DNA of 22,377 bases from Aquificaceae bacterium (GCA_015492115.1 WGFS01000036.1:1-22377); one strand, 5' to 3'. Positions 1-8,589 are shown, numbered from the stretch's first letter. The notes: generated by a model not told the origin, from the letters alone. Made by a program: numbers and translations.

Positions 1-213
1 GGGAGGAACGTGATACTCGCAGGTCAGGTGGGAGTTGCAGACCACGTTGAGATAGGGGACAACGTCACGGTGACCGCCAAGTCCGGGGTAAGCAAGAGCC
101 TACCTTCCGGAAAGGTTTACGGAGCCAACCTACCTGCCATAGAGTGGAGCAAGTGGAGAAGGATTTACGCCTCACTCATGAAGCTCCCGGAGATACTGAA
201 GAAGCTGAGATGA
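1..213 (+). CDS. lpxD: LpxD, UDP-3-O-acylglucosamine N-acyltransferase (3' fragment)
   Basis: This is the C-terminal end of a coding region that enters from the left edge of the window; about 70 residues are visible. It shows the last turns of a left-handed beta-helix with hexapeptide repeats (VILAGQVGVADHVEIGDNV), followed by a loop (SKSLPSGKVYGANLPAIE) and a basic helical tail (WRRIYASLMKLPEILKKL) typical of LpxD. The enzyme adds the second 3-hydroxyacyl chain to UDP-glucosamine in lipid A synthesis, in the cytoplasm, and implies an LPS-bearing outer membrane. The start and the uridine-binding domain lie outside the window. The stop TGA overlaps the ATG of smc (ATGA), so the two are probably co-transcribed and translationally coupled. 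LpxA is the main alternative, but the tail and the loop fit LpxD better. Confidence 0.85.
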   Translation, partial: GRNVILAGQVGVADHVEIGDNVTVTAKSGVSKSLPSGKVYGANLPAIEWSKWRRIYASLMKLPEILKKLR

Positions 214-3200
214 AGGCTTTTGTTGAGAAGATAGTCGTTGAGGGCTTCAAGTCTTACGGAAGGGAGCTTAAGGAAATACCCCTCGGAGCTGGTTTCATAT
301 CCATAGTTGGACCGAACGGTGCGGGAAAGTCAAACATAGGGGACGCCCTCTCCTTTGCCCTCGGCATAGCTACCACAAAGACCCTCAGGGCAAAGAACCT
401 GTCCTACCTGATATTCTCAAGGGACGGTGAGAAGGCTCCCTACGCTTACGTTGAGGTTCACTTCAAGAACGAAGGTGCCTTTCCGGTTCCCGAGGAAAGC
501 GTCGTCATATCCCGGAAGGTGACCCAGGACGGGAGGAGCACCTTCAAGATAAATGGTACAACTGTGAGGGAGAAGGACTTGAAGGACTTCCTCTCAAAGG
601 CTGGTATATACGAGAACGGCTACAACGTCGTCCTCCAGGGAGACATAGTCAAGTTCCTCAAGATGACCCCCGTTGAGAGAAGGAAGGTTATAGAGGACGT
701 TGCAGGGATAAGCGAGTACGAGGCTAAGAAACAGAAGGCTATAAACGACCTCATGGAGGTTGACATAAAGATAAGGGAGCTGAAGCTCCTCCTGGACGAG
801 ATAAAGATACAGCTTGGCAGGCTGAAGGAGGAGAAGGAGAAGCTTGATAGGTACAGGAAGCTCCAGGAGGAGAAGAGGGACACCGAGATCGCCATTCTCT
901 CCAAGGAGATAGGGAGGTTCAGGTCGGAAGAGCTGAAGCTCTCGGAGGAGCTGAGGGGCTACCAGGAGAGGTTGAACACCATAAAGGAGGAGATAAAGGA
1001 GAGAGAAGAAGTCCTGAACCAGAAGGAGGAGAGGCTGAAGGAACTAAGCGAGAAGCTACTGCCATTCAGGGAGAGGATCGGAAAGATATCCTCGGACATA
1101 GAGCACATAGGGAAGGAGATAGAGAGAAAGGAGCAAAGGAGGGAGGAGATCCTTCTTGAGAAGGACAAGGAGGAGAAGGCTCTCGGATACCTCCTGAAAG
1201 ACATTGAGAACCTGAAGGAAGAGCTCAACGCACTGCGTTCGGAGCTTGAGCTCAAGGAGAGGGAGTACGGGGAACTCAAGTCTCGGGAGGAGAAGGCTTA
1301 TGGGGAGCTTAGAGAACTTGACGACAGGCTCAAGGTGTCCATAGAGGAGGCGGAGAAGGCTGAGGAGAAGGAGAAACAGCTCAAGGAGTACATTGAGGAG
1401 AAAAAGAAGGAAGAGCAATCCGCGAGGTTAAAGCTCAGGGAGATAGAGCTCAAGATAGAAAAGACGAAGGAGGACATAGAGCGTCTCAGGGAGGAGAAGG
1501 AGGAGACGAGGAGGAAGATAGAGGAGTCCTTCGGTGAGCTTGAGAAGTACCGCAGGATGAGGGCTGTAGAGCAGGACACCTTAAAGCAGGAGAGGGAGTA
1601 CATAAAGAAGGTTGAGGAGGAGCTCAAAGAGACCAGGAAGAAGATAGAGGAGGTCATAAGGGGTAAGGCGTACGTTGAGAGCAAGCTGGCGAGCTCTGAA
1701 CCCCTTGACGTTCTCTTTGAAGGGATAGAGGGTGTTTACGGCACTGTGGGGGACCTCATAACGGTGAAAGACCCGGAACACATCAGGGCTGTTGAGGTCG
1801 CCGGTGGGGGAAGGCTGAGATACGTGGTGGTTGAGAACGAAAACGTAGCCAAGAGGTGTATAGACTTCCTGAGAGAGAAAAACCTCGGAAGGATGAGTTT
1901 CATACCCCTTAACAGGATCAGGGCTGACATGAACCTCCCTCCCTACCCGAGGGTGAGGGGTGCGGTTGACTTCGCCATAAACCTCGTTGAGTACGACGAG
2001 AGGTTTGAGAGGGCTGTCAGGTTTGCCTTCGGTGATACCCTGATAGTTCAGGACTTTGAGTCCGCAAAGAGCATAGGCATAGGCAGTTACAGGATGGTCA
2101 CCCTGGACGGAGAGCTCTTTGAGAAGAGCGGGGTGATAACGGGAGGTAGTCAGAGGAGCGGTGGCGAGCTGGGGAGGAAGTTCTACGAGGAGGAGAGGAG
2201 GAAGCTGGACATAGAGGAGCAGGAGCTCAGGGAGAAGGAGCAGGACATACTCATAAAGCTCAGGGCTCTCAGGAGCGAGATAGCCGAGAAGGAGGGGGTT
2301 CTGAAGGTTCTTGAGAAGAAACTCTCCGAGTTTGAGGAGCTTTCCAGAGAAGGGGACAGGAAGCTCTCCGAGTTTGACCAGAAGATAGAGAAGGCTGAGG
2401 AGTACATTGAGGTTCTGAAGTCTCAGGAAGAGGAGCTGAAGGAGAAGATAAAAAGGCTCAGAGAGGATATTGAGTACAGCGAGGAGAAGCTGGGGAACCT
2501 CATACTCAAGCGCCAGGACATCATAAACTACTACCGCTCCTCGGGAATTGAGGAGAAGAGACAGGAGTACGAACGGATAAAGAGGAAGTCCGAGAACAAG
2601 AGGGCTGAGCTTGAGGAGGTAAAACTATCCTTCAAGGACAAGGAATCGGAGATAAAGGCTATTGAGGAGGAGGCTCAGCGAAAGAGGGCTCATATAGAGA
2701 GCCTTGAAGCGGAGTATGAAGAGCTCGGGAAGGAGATAGAGGAACTTAAAACCAGGAGGGAGGAGCTGGAGAACAGGGTAAAGGACATAGAGGCTCAGGT
2801 CTATCAGTTCTACAAGGAGAAGGACAGAACCGAGGAGGAGGTAAGAGACCTCCAGGCTGAGCTCGGGAGGTTGAGGGTTGAGGAGGAAGACCTCCACTCA
2901 AAGGTGGGTGACCTGAGCGCGAGCCTTAGCAGGGTTCAGCAGAAGCTGACCGACCTTGAGCAGAGGCTCAAAGAGCTCAACTTTGAGGGAGAGTTCCCCG
3001 AGGTCAAGGAGGGGATAACGAAGCTGAAGGAGAGGCTGTTCAGGGTTGAGAGGGAGCTTGAGCACTTGGGCAACGTGAACCTCCGTGCGGACGAGGACTA
3101 CCATGAGGAGCTTGAGAGATACAACGATTACGAGGATAAGCACAGGAAGCTCCAGGAGGAGAGGAAGGCTATAAAGGAGATGATAGAGGAGATAGAGACC

Positions 3201-3689
3201 AAGAAGCTGAATGCCTTCATGGAGGCTTACGAGAACATAAACAGGAGCCTGAAGAAGATATTCTCCTTCCTCTCTCCGGGCGGTAAGGCTCAGATGGTGA
3301 TAGAGAACGAGATAGACCCCTTCAGCGGTGGGATAAGCCTCATAGTTAAACCAAGGGGGAAGGACGTCCAGTACCTTGAGGCTATGTCCGGGGGCGAGAA
3401 GACCCTCGCAGCGCTCTCGCTGATATTCGCAATTCAGGAGTACAAACCTTCACCCTTCTACTACTTTGACGAGGTGGACGCCCACCTTGACGAGGCTAAC
3501 GCAAAGAAGGTTGGAGAGCTCATAAAGGAGAAGTCAAAGGAAGCCCAGTTCATAGTCGTTACACTGAGGGAGGTTCTCGCGACCTTCGCGGACAGACTCA
3601 TAGGTGTTTCCGCGAGGGGAGGTATATCAAGGGTGTTCCCCGTGGAAAACCTCTCAAGCGTTCTCAGGGAGGCGAAGGAGGCGCTCTGA
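210..3689 (+). CDS. smc: SMC, chromosome segregation/condensin ATPase
   Basis: The product is 1159 residues, the normal length for bacterial or archaeal SMC. The head has Walker A GPNGAGKS at residues 34-41. A long charged coiled coil follows to about 485. The globular hinge spans about 487-657 (start near EGIEGVYGTVGDLI, end near SGVITGGSQRSGG). A second coiled coil leads to the C-terminal head, with the ABC signature MSGGEKTL near 1058 and Walker B FYYFDEVDAHLD near 1083. SMC dimers load on DNA with ScpA and ScpB and compact and segregate the chromosome. I chose the ATG at 210, which overlaps the lpxD stop, because MKAFVEKIVVEGFKSYG is the standard SMC N-terminus. The in-frame ATG at 144 lies inside lpxD and would add 22 residues unlike SMC. 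No strong Shine-Dalgarno is visible, consistent with coupling to lpxD. Confidence 0.97.
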   Translation: MKAFVEKIVVEGFKSYGRELKEIPLGAGFISIVGPNGAGKSNIGDALSFALGIATTKTLRAKNLSYLIFSRDGEKAPYAYVEVHFKNEGAFPVPEESVVISRKVTQDGRSTFKINGTTVREKDLKDFLSKAGIYENGYNVVLQGDIVKFLKMTPVERRKVIEDVAGISEYEAKKQKAINDLMEVDIKIRELKLLLDEIKIQLGRLKEEKEKLDRYRKLQEEKRDTEIAILSKEIGRFRSEELKLSEELRGYQERLNTIKEEIKEREEVLNQKEERLKELSEKLLPFRERIGKISSDIEHIGKEIERKEQRREEILLEKDKEEKALGYLLKDIENLKEELNALRSELELKEREYGELKSREEKAYGELRELDDRLKVSIEEAEKAEEKEKQLKEYIEEKKKEEQSARLKLREIELKIEKTKEDIERLREEKEETRRKIEESFGELEKYRRMRAVEQDTLKQEREYIKKVEEELKETRKKIEEVIRGKAYVESKLASSEPLDVLFEGIEGVYGTVGDLITVKDPEHIRAVEVAGGGRLRYVVVENENVAKRCIDFLREKNLGRMSFIPLNRIRADMNLPPYPRVRGAVDFAINLVEYDERFERAVRFAFGDTLIVQDFESAKSIGIGSYRMVTLDGELFEKSGVITGGSQRSGGELGRKFYEEERRKLDIEEQELREKEQDILIKLRALRSEIAEKEGVLKVLEKKLSEFEELSREGDRKLSEFDQKIEKAEEYIEVLKSQEEELKEKIKRLREDIEYSEEKLGNLILKRQDIINYYRSSGIEEKRQEYERIKRKSENKRAELEEVKLSFKDKESEIKAIEEEAQRKRAHIESLEAEYEELGKEIEELKTRREELENRVKDIEAQVYQFYKEKDRTEEEVRDLQAELGRLRVEEEDLHSKVGDLSASLSRVQQKLTDLEQRLKELNFEGEFPEVKEGITKLKERLFRVERELEHLGNVNLRADEDYHEELERYNDYEDKHRKLQEERKAIKEMIEEIETKKLNAFMEAYENINRSLKKIFSFLSPGGKAQMVIENEIDPFSGGISLIVKPRGKDVQYLEAMSGGEKTLAALSLIFAIQEYKPSPFYYFDEVDAHLDEANAKKVGELIKEKSKEAQFIVVTLREVLATFADRLIGVSARGGISRVFPVENLSSVLREAKEAL

Positions 3690-3690
3690 G

Positions 3691-4059
3691 TTACCTGGGA
3701 TACACCGCCTGCCCTTTGGTTATTAGAGCCCATATAAGGTAGGCTATCCTCTCGGGTGCTATTATGGTGTGCCTGTTGCCCTGTTCACTCAGTATATCGT
3801 GGAGCTCGGTTCTTATAACCGCATCACCTGTAAGGTCAAAGAGAACATCTATCTCATCTCCCATTGCCCTGAGCATATTCCTTGCATCCTTAAAGTAACC
3901 TGCCCCCACTTCCTTCGCCTTCCTTACCGACTCAATATCTTCTCTGGGCTCAGCGACCGCAACGACCTTTATGTTGTAAGGTGCAGCCTCCAGAAGGGCG
4001 TCCAAGAAGACGCTACCAACTCTGCCGAGACCCGCAATTGCAACTTTAACAGTTCTCAT
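3691..4059 (-). CDS. Stand-alone NAD(P)-binding Rossmann-domain protein
   Basis: The product is 122 residues. The N-terminus VKVAIAGLGRVGS is a classic Rossmann GxGxxG turn at about residues 6-14. It is followed by VVAVAEPRED (end of beta-2) and by DEIDVLFDLTGDAVIRTEL and IIAPERIAYLIWALI. That second half resembles the Rossmann modules found at the N-terminus of some deltaproteobacterial sensor kinases and in Gfo/Idh-type oxidoreductases. No catalytic or dimerisation domain follows, so it is too short to be a complete dehydrogenase. It may be a nucleotide or redox sensing domain; no function can be assigned. A good Shine-Dalgarno (GGGAGG, 4 nt before the ATG) supports the start. Its first 14 nt overlap the end of the upstream gene. 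The stop lies 1 nt from the convergent smc stop. Confidence 0.75.
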   Translation of the reverse strand: MRTVKVAIAGLGRVGSVFLDALLEAAPYNIKVVAVAEPREDIESVRKAKEVGAGYFKDARNMLRAMGDEIDVLFDLTGDAVIRTELHDILSEQGNRHTIIAPERIAYLIWALITKGQAVYPR

Positions 4060-4468
4060 GCAAACCTCCCATTTCGGAATAGTGAACCTCTAAGAGATAA
4101 TTTATCTTTTTTCTGCTCCTTTGGAATATGCTCTCCCTGAGGAGTAAACCCTCCACCACCTGGGTGAACTTCACAAAGCTCTCAACCCTTTTAAGCACAT
4201 AGCCATCTGCGTTCAGGTCGCACACAACGTCTATGAGGGTCCCCCTGCAGAAGAAAAGGAGTGCACCCTGGCTCTCCGATACCGCGTGCCTGTAAATCTG
4301 GGGTAGTTCTTCCTGAGCGCAGAGAAGTATCAGTACGCTGGAGGAGAACCTTTGAAACAGCGTTCTGAATATAGAGGGTGGCTCAGCGGTAGCGAAGGTG
4401 CATATCACAAAGTTTTTTTCCTCCTGGAGGAGAAGCTCCAGGCTGTTCCTGTCAATGAGAGGAGGCAT
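4046..4468 (-). CDS. Conserved-looking hypothetical protein, possible thioredoxin-like fold
   Basis: The product is 140 residues and is not recognised by name. The start at 4468 has a perfect Shine-Dalgarno AAGGAGG 5 nt upstream. The alternating pattern (NFVICTFATAEPPS, SSVLILLCAQEELP, QGALLFFCRGTLIDVV, then VESFVKFTQVVEGLLL) resembles the beta-alpha-beta and beta-hairpin order of a thioredoxin fold. There is no CxxC active site, so it would not be a redox-active thioredoxin. There is no signal peptide or membrane segment. It overlaps the Rossmann-domain gene by 14 nt, so the two are probably translated together. It lies downstream of the porin gene but behind a terminator. The fold is inferred from pattern only. 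Confidence 0.6.
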   Translation of the reverse strand: MPPLIDRNSLELLLQEEKNFVICTFATAEPPSIFRTLFQRFSSSVLILLCAQEELPQIYRHAVSESQGALLFFCRGTLIDVVCDLNADGYVLKRVESFVKFTQVVEGLLLRESIFQRSRKKINYLLEVHYSEMGGLHENC

Positions 4469-4484
4469 AACTTCCTCCTTCTGA

Positions 4485-4514
4485 GTTTTTAAAAGACCGC
4501 CCCGGGGGGGCGGT
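4485..4514 (-). terminator. Rho-independent terminator after the porin gene
   Basis: On the minus strand an 8-bp perfect stem, ACCGCCCC/GGGGCGGT (4514-4507 with 4503-4496), closes a 3-nt loop and is followed by CTTTT. It lies 38 nt downstream of the porin stop and 17 nt upstream of the next minus-strand gene. It therefore separates the aio/porin unit from the two small genes below. Confidence 0.8.
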
Positions 4515-4551
4515 TAAGAGAGCAGCCATACAGGGGGCGGCGGCACAAGAG

Positions 4552-5901
4552 TCAGAACTCCAGCTGTAGCCTTGCGAATATCTCGTTTACGGAGGATTTG
4601 TTGTTCCCCTGGTAAATTGCCTTTCCGGCGTCCCCGAGGCTCGCAAAGGCACCACCGAACTCAAGGTTCATGTGCTTCCCTACGTTTGCTGTTAGCTGGA
4701 CACCGAACTCGGTTCCGAGGTTCTTGGAGGTCTGCCCGCCTCCGATGGGCATGTTCTTTGCAGACCTGAAAATACCTGCTACCGCCTGAGCGGAAAGTTT
4801 ATCCATTATGGGCGCATCCACCTTCCCCTGAAGGGTTATAAGTCCGTATCCCTTGTTTCCAGGCTCCAGACCAAAGTCGTTCACGTCCGAGGGTCCGTGA
4901 GGTGTGAAGATGTAGGTGTAAGCCCAGTAGCCTCCTGTTTTAAGTATGCTGTGAACGGTATGGAAACCTTTAGCATTCCCGAGTGCGTTCGTTGTCCCGG
5001 ACTTACCACTTGAGTAAACTCCCAGCAGGCTCACGTTCGCCTTTCCGAGACTTAAGGATGGCTCTATCCTCACTAAGAAGCCGTCGTTCTTAATAGTTCC
5101 GACCTTACCGGTGTTGTAGAGGACGACCCCGTGTAGCTTGACCATGTCAAGCTTTGCGGTCGCGTGGGCACCGAGCCAGGTCTGATTGAGCTTTGTCGCT
5201 GGTGCGTCGTTTGCAGGGTTGTTGTCCGAATCTACACATTCCTGTCCACTGCCAGGTATACAAACCTTCCCGTAGGCTCCATACCAGTGAACACCGACGT
5301 CAACTCCTCCCGCCTTCGTGTTCAGGTCAAGGACTATAAAGTGCTCGTCCTGATCCTTGTTTATCTGGGAGTTCTTTATGAGAGCCTGTCCTTCCACGAG
5401 CTTGACTATAGCAGCTCTCCAGTTGACCGCCCCAGAGCTCCCTGCGTAGGCTATACCTCCGATGTTGAGATCCCAGTCTGCGGAGAAGAGCATCTGGTCA
5501 ACCTGATCGTTTGCAGGAAGTATACCTGCCATCACCTTGCCCGGACCTGCTGGGAAGTAGAGGTATCCGTACCTTATGCCCCTCGCCTGGAGTCTGTTGA
5601 AGGCGTTGATGGCGTAAACTCCCCTCGGATCGCTTGAAGCCGGAGAAGAGCCACCCCATCCTCCTCTGTACTCTATCTGGATGAAGCCTCCTACGTTCTC
5701 CTCCGTGTGGACGTCAAGGTTGAGCCTCAGCCTCTGTCTGAAGAAGTCGTACTGCTTTTGAGAGCCTATGTTGGAGTTGTTGTACATGACCCTGTACTGG
5801 ATACCGAAGTCAATGTCAGTGTCCTGAAGCTTCACAGCCTGGGAAGGTGTGGACAGAAGCGCTGTTGATAGAACCGCTCCTAAGAGAACCTCCTTTCTCA
5901 T
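4552..5901 (-). CDS. Outer-membrane beta-barrel porin
   Basis: The product is 449 residues. It has a Sec signal peptide (MRKEVLLGAVLSTALLSTPSQA, cleavage likely after SQA) and a mature chain of alternating amphipathic strands rich in Gly, Tyr and Asn. The chain ends in FARLQLEF, with the terminal Phe typical of outer-membrane barrels inserted by BAM. A loop with two cysteines (VCIPGSGQECVD, about residue 214) could form a disulfide on the cell surface. The start has a strong Shine-Dalgarno (AAAGGGGGTG, 5 nt spacing). The gene is 53 nt downstream of aioA on the same strand, with a hairpin between them. It may serve passage of small anions or neutral species such as arsenite/arsenate, but the substrate is not shown by the sequence. 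Barrel type: general porin of the Aquificota; the exact family is not assigned. Confidence 0.85.
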   Translation of the reverse strand: MRKEVLLGAVLSTALLSTPSQAVKLQDTDIDFGIQYRVMYNNSNIGSQKQYDFFRQRLRLNLDVHTEENVGGFIQIEYRGGWGGSSPASSDPRGVYAINAFNRLQARGIRYGYLYFPAGPGKVMAGILPANDQVDQMLFSADWDLNIGGIAYAGSSGAVNWRAAIVKLVEGQALIKNSQINKDQDEHFIVLDLNTKAGGVDVGVHWYGAYGKVCIPGSGQECVDSDNNPANDAPATKLNQTWLGAHATAKLDMVKLHGVVLYNTGKVGTIKNDGFLVRIEPSLSLGKANVSLLGVYSSGKSGTTNALGNAKGFHTVHSILKTGGYWAYTYIFTPHGPSDVNDFGLEPGNKGYGLITLQGKVDAPIMDKLSAQAVAGIFRSAKNMPIGGGQTSKNLGTEFGVQLTANVGKHMNLEFGGAFASLGDAGKAIYQGNNKSSVNEIFARLQLEF

Positions 5902-5924
5902 AACTGCACCCCCTTTGGTTTTTA

Positions 5925-5948
5925 AAGAAGCGGGAGGGGAGCCCTCCC
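5925..5948 (-). terminator. Possible weak terminator or attenuator between aioA and the porin gene
   Basis: On the minus strand a 7-bp stem, GGGAGGG/CCCTCCC (5948-5942 with 5938-5932), closes a 3-nt loop and is followed by GCTTCTTT, a poor U-tract. It sits just after the aioA stop. It could terminate most aioBA transcripts with some read-through, or act as a processing and stability hairpin. Confidence 0.45.
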
Positions 5949-5954
5949 TGATAC

Positions 5955-8573
5955 TCAGCTGAAATCGTTAATTGGTAAGAACGAGGTGTACTTGATCACC
6001 GACTCGAGCCTTCCGGGTAGCTTCCTTATACCCACCCTGGAGCCTTTGTACCAGGGTATGGTCGTTTTTGGATCTGTATAGCTCGTGGTCAGGTGGTTGA
6101 GAGACTCGTGGAATCTGTACATTATCCCGAATACGGTTCCCGGAGGCGGGGAGTCGTTCACGTAAACGACAGCGACACAGTTCCCTTCCATGTTGTAAAC
6201 CTCTACTATGTCTCCGCTCTTTATTCCGAGTCTTTCCGCATCCCTGTAGTTCATCTCTATATAAGGCATGGGGATGGTATAGACCTTCTCGGGCAGGTAC
6301 CTGTCGTTGTAACCGGTCTGCCAGAATATCTGGGTTCTTCCATTGGTGAACCAGAAGGGGAACTTCCTTTCGTTATCACCTCTGAAGTATTTGGTGATCT
6401 GATGAGGATAGAACTTCTTGGGATCTGGATCCCACGGGTCTGTTCCGTACCACTTCCACTTTCCATCGGGTGTCCCAAACTTGTAGGTGTACCTCCTCTT
6501 TGTTCCCACAGGTCTGCCGGTTTTGGGATCTATCCTCACCGGGGTCTGTATGCCCTTCTGCCCGAGTCTCCTGAGCAGGTCGTGGGTTACACCCTTGTAA
6601 CACTCAGCGGGGAGCTTCGCTTCGTCAGCTCGGGATACCCTGTTGTCAGGGAACTCGCTCGCCCCGTCCTCAAATACCTCCGCGGCGGTCTTCCAGTCCA
6701 TACCGGAGCAGTACTTAGCCTCCTCATAGTTCCCTTCCGCCTCGTAGAGCTCCTTCATCCTCGTAGCTATCCTTCCCCATATCCACCAGTCGGGCTTCGC
6801 ATCTCCCGGCGGGTCAACGAACTTGTCGTAGAGTCTTAGGAGCCTTGAGTTACAGTTTATGGATGTCTCCGGTGTCTCACCCCAACCTGCGGCCGGGAGT
6901 ATTATGTGTGCGTCTCTACCCACCTCTGTTTGATACATATTCAGCACGACCAGGAAGAGTCCTTCCGTCTTTCCTAACCCTTCCAGTATCCTCCTTGCCC
7001 TCTCCTCTGGTCCCGCAGGCTCTCCAGCGGTAGCTGCATACTCAGAGAGGAACTTGGTGAGTGCGAATGTCCGTTCGTGAACCCTCTTCTTGTAAGCTTG
7101 AGCGTTAGGTGTAGATAGATAAGGGTCGGTCGCGGACACAAAGTAAACCTTTGCGTTCAGGTTCTGTTTGACGTACTCATCTATGTTAGGAGGCGGTCCG
7201 CCAGCGTAGACAGAGCCTACGAGCTTAGCCCTGGATCTGCTGTGGGGTCTCACGTAACCCTCCTGGTGTCCTCCCTGTCTTCCACAACCTGTCCCGGGTT
7301 TTCCGTAGTTGCCGGTGAGTGCAGCTATCTGAGCTATGGAAGCTATCGTGTCGTAGTTCTTGTACCCCCATATCACACCCTTCTCGTATATGATGAGCGT
7401 TCTTCTCCTGTACCTCCTCCTCTTGGGCTTGGCTATCCACTCCGCAGCCTTCTCTATGTCCCCCCTGGATACGCCGGTGAGCCTTTCAACCTTCCTCATG
7501 AACTCATCGTAAGGAACATCAAGCATGAGGGACTTCTTCTTGTAGTCTTCAAAGGTCTTCAGGTCAGTCCTTCTCCTTATGAACCTCTCATCATGCCAGC
7601 CCTTTTCGTATATAGCCCTCGCTATGGCGTTTGCGAGAACATAGTCAGTCCCAAGATTTGGTCTCAGGTGGAGAACTCTTCCGGGTGCCACATCCTCCGC
7701 GACAGCAACGGAGGCTGTTCTTCTGGGATCAACCACTATCATCCTTCCCGCTTCAGCGGGCTCACCTCTCCTGTAAACCTTCCTCTTCTTGCCGATAGTA
7801 GCCCCCTGCAGGTTGGGGAGCATGTACTCGGTGTAGAAAACGGACGCTGTTTCAAAGGAGTTTGCCCCCCAGAGGACTATGGTGTCTGCAAGCCATGCGT
7901 CCTCCCTGGTATAGTTGAGCTCATGGGCTCCCCTCTCTCTCTGCCCCCAGACCTCCGAGTTGTAGGCTGGTCTGTTGTGAATGGAGAGCATCCTCGTTCC
8001 TACAGCGATGAAGAAAAACTTACCCACAGCCCAGTTGTCTTCAAAACCCTGTCCTGAACCTCCGTGGTCGTGGCACTTCATAGCTATAGAATCGGGTCCC
8101 CATCTGTCCTTAACTCCTTTTACCACCCTTGCGATTATGTCTATAGCTTCATCCCAGCTTATGGGCTGGAACTGGTCACCGACTCTCAGGAGTGGGTAAT
8201 GAAGCCTGTTTCTGGTGGGCTTTGATGGAGCGTAGGTTGCCTGTGCGTTCGTTCCCCCTCTTATGGAGTAGTTGCCTCTGTTCACAGGCGAAGCTTTGGA
8301 AGGTATAACGAGCACGTTGTACTGCCTGCCATCCTTACCCGTAACAACCGTATGCATGTTTTCCACTATGGACTGTCCCTGTAAGGCTACCCTCTGCTTG
8401 GTGAAGTCTATGCCGAGGGCATTCTCACTCGGTTTCTTTCCTCCATCCTTGCCCACGGGCCACTTGTAAACGTCGTAACCACAGCCGACGTTACAGTACT
8501 GGCACACGGTCGTGACCCTCTCCGCATCCTTGGGTGGTATCGGTAACCTGTCCTTTCTTGCAAACAACGCCAT
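5955..8573 (-). CDS. aioA: Arsenite oxidase large (molybdopterin) subunit AioA
   Basis: The product is 872 residues; characterised AioA proteins are about 825-845. The N-terminus has the AioA-type motif CxxCxxxC (C24, C27, C31, then GYDVYKWP). Where other DMSO reductase family members have a fourth cysteine there is Ser103 (NYSIRGG), as expected for the [3Fe-4S] cluster of Aio. The four substrate-funnel residues of the Alcaligenes enzyme (His195, Glu203, Arg419, His423) have clear counterparts: H170 and E178 in DHGGSGQGFE, and R432 and H436 in GRQGGHQEGYVRP. The enzyme oxidises As(III) to As(V) at a bis-MGD molybdenum site and passes electrons through the Rieske subunit. There is no signal peptide, so export would be by hitch-hiking on the Tat signal of AioB. 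It starts 16 nt after aioB with Shine-Dalgarno AAGGAGGTG. The Aio-related iodate reductase (IdrA) is the alternative; the regulators next door favour arsenite. Confidence 0.88.
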   Translation of the reverse strand: MALFARKDRLPIPPKDAERVTTVCQYCNVGCGYDVYKWPVGKDGGKKPSENALGIDFTKQRVALQGQSIVENMHTVVTGKDGRQYNVLVIPSKASPVNRGNYSIRGGTNAQATYAPSKPTRNRLHYPLLRVGDQFQPISWDEAIDIIARVVKGVKDRWGPDSIAMKCHDHGGSGQGFEDNWAVGKFFFIAVGTRMLSIHNRPAYNSEVWGQRERGAHELNYTREDAWLADTIVLWGANSFETASVFYTEYMLPNLQGATIGKKRKVYRRGEPAEAGRMIVVDPRRTASVAVAEDVAPGRVLHLRPNLGTDYVLANAIARAIYEKGWHDERFIRRRTDLKTFEDYKKKSLMLDVPYDEFMRKVERLTGVSRGDIEKAAEWIAKPKRRRYRRRTLIIYEKGVIWGYKNYDTIASIAQIAALTGNYGKPGTGCGRQGGHQEGYVRPHSRSRAKLVGSVYAGGPPPNIDEYVKQNLNAKVYFVSATDPYLSTPNAQAYKKRVHERTFALTKFLSEYAATAGEPAGPEERARRILEGLGKTEGLFLVVLNMYQTEVGRDAHIILPAAGWGETPETSINCNSRLLRLYDKFVDPPGDAKPDWWIWGRIATRMKELYEAEGNYEEAKYCSGMDWKTAAEVFEDGASEFPDNRVSRADEAKLPAECYKGVTHDLLRRLGQKGIQTPVRIDPKTGRPVGTKRRYTYKFGTPDGKWKWYGTDPWDPDPKKFYPHQITKYFRGDNERKFPFWFTNGRTQIFWQTGYNDRYLPEKVYTIPMPYIEMNYRDAERLGIKSGDIVEVYNMEGNCVAVVYVNDSPPPGTVFGIMYRFHESLNHLTTSYTDPKTTIPWYKGSRVGIRKLPGRLESVIKYTSFLPINDFS

Positions 8574-8589
8574 GACTCACACCTCCTTC

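Noticed and set aside
144..209. Upstream in-frame ATG that would lengthen SMC by 22 residues
   Set aside because: It lies inside lpxD and the added residues do not look like SMC; the ATG at 210 gives the family N-terminus and an ATGA overlap.
620..3143. Many Ser/Leu-rich open frames on the minus strand across smc
   Set aside because: They are the antisense of a purine-rich coiled-coil gene, with low-complexity products and no ribosome-binding sites.
3769..4140. 123-codon plus-strand open frame across the end of the two small genes
   Set aside because: Antisense to the Rossmann-domain gene, which has a clear motif and ribosome-binding site.
5164..5637. 157-codon plus-strand open frame within the porin gene
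   Set aside because: Antisense shadow of a well-supported porin with signal peptide and terminal Phe.
6093..8057. Long plus-strand open frames opposite aioA (248 and 271 codons)
   Set aside because: aioA is an unmistakable gene on the other strand; the antisense products show no motifs.
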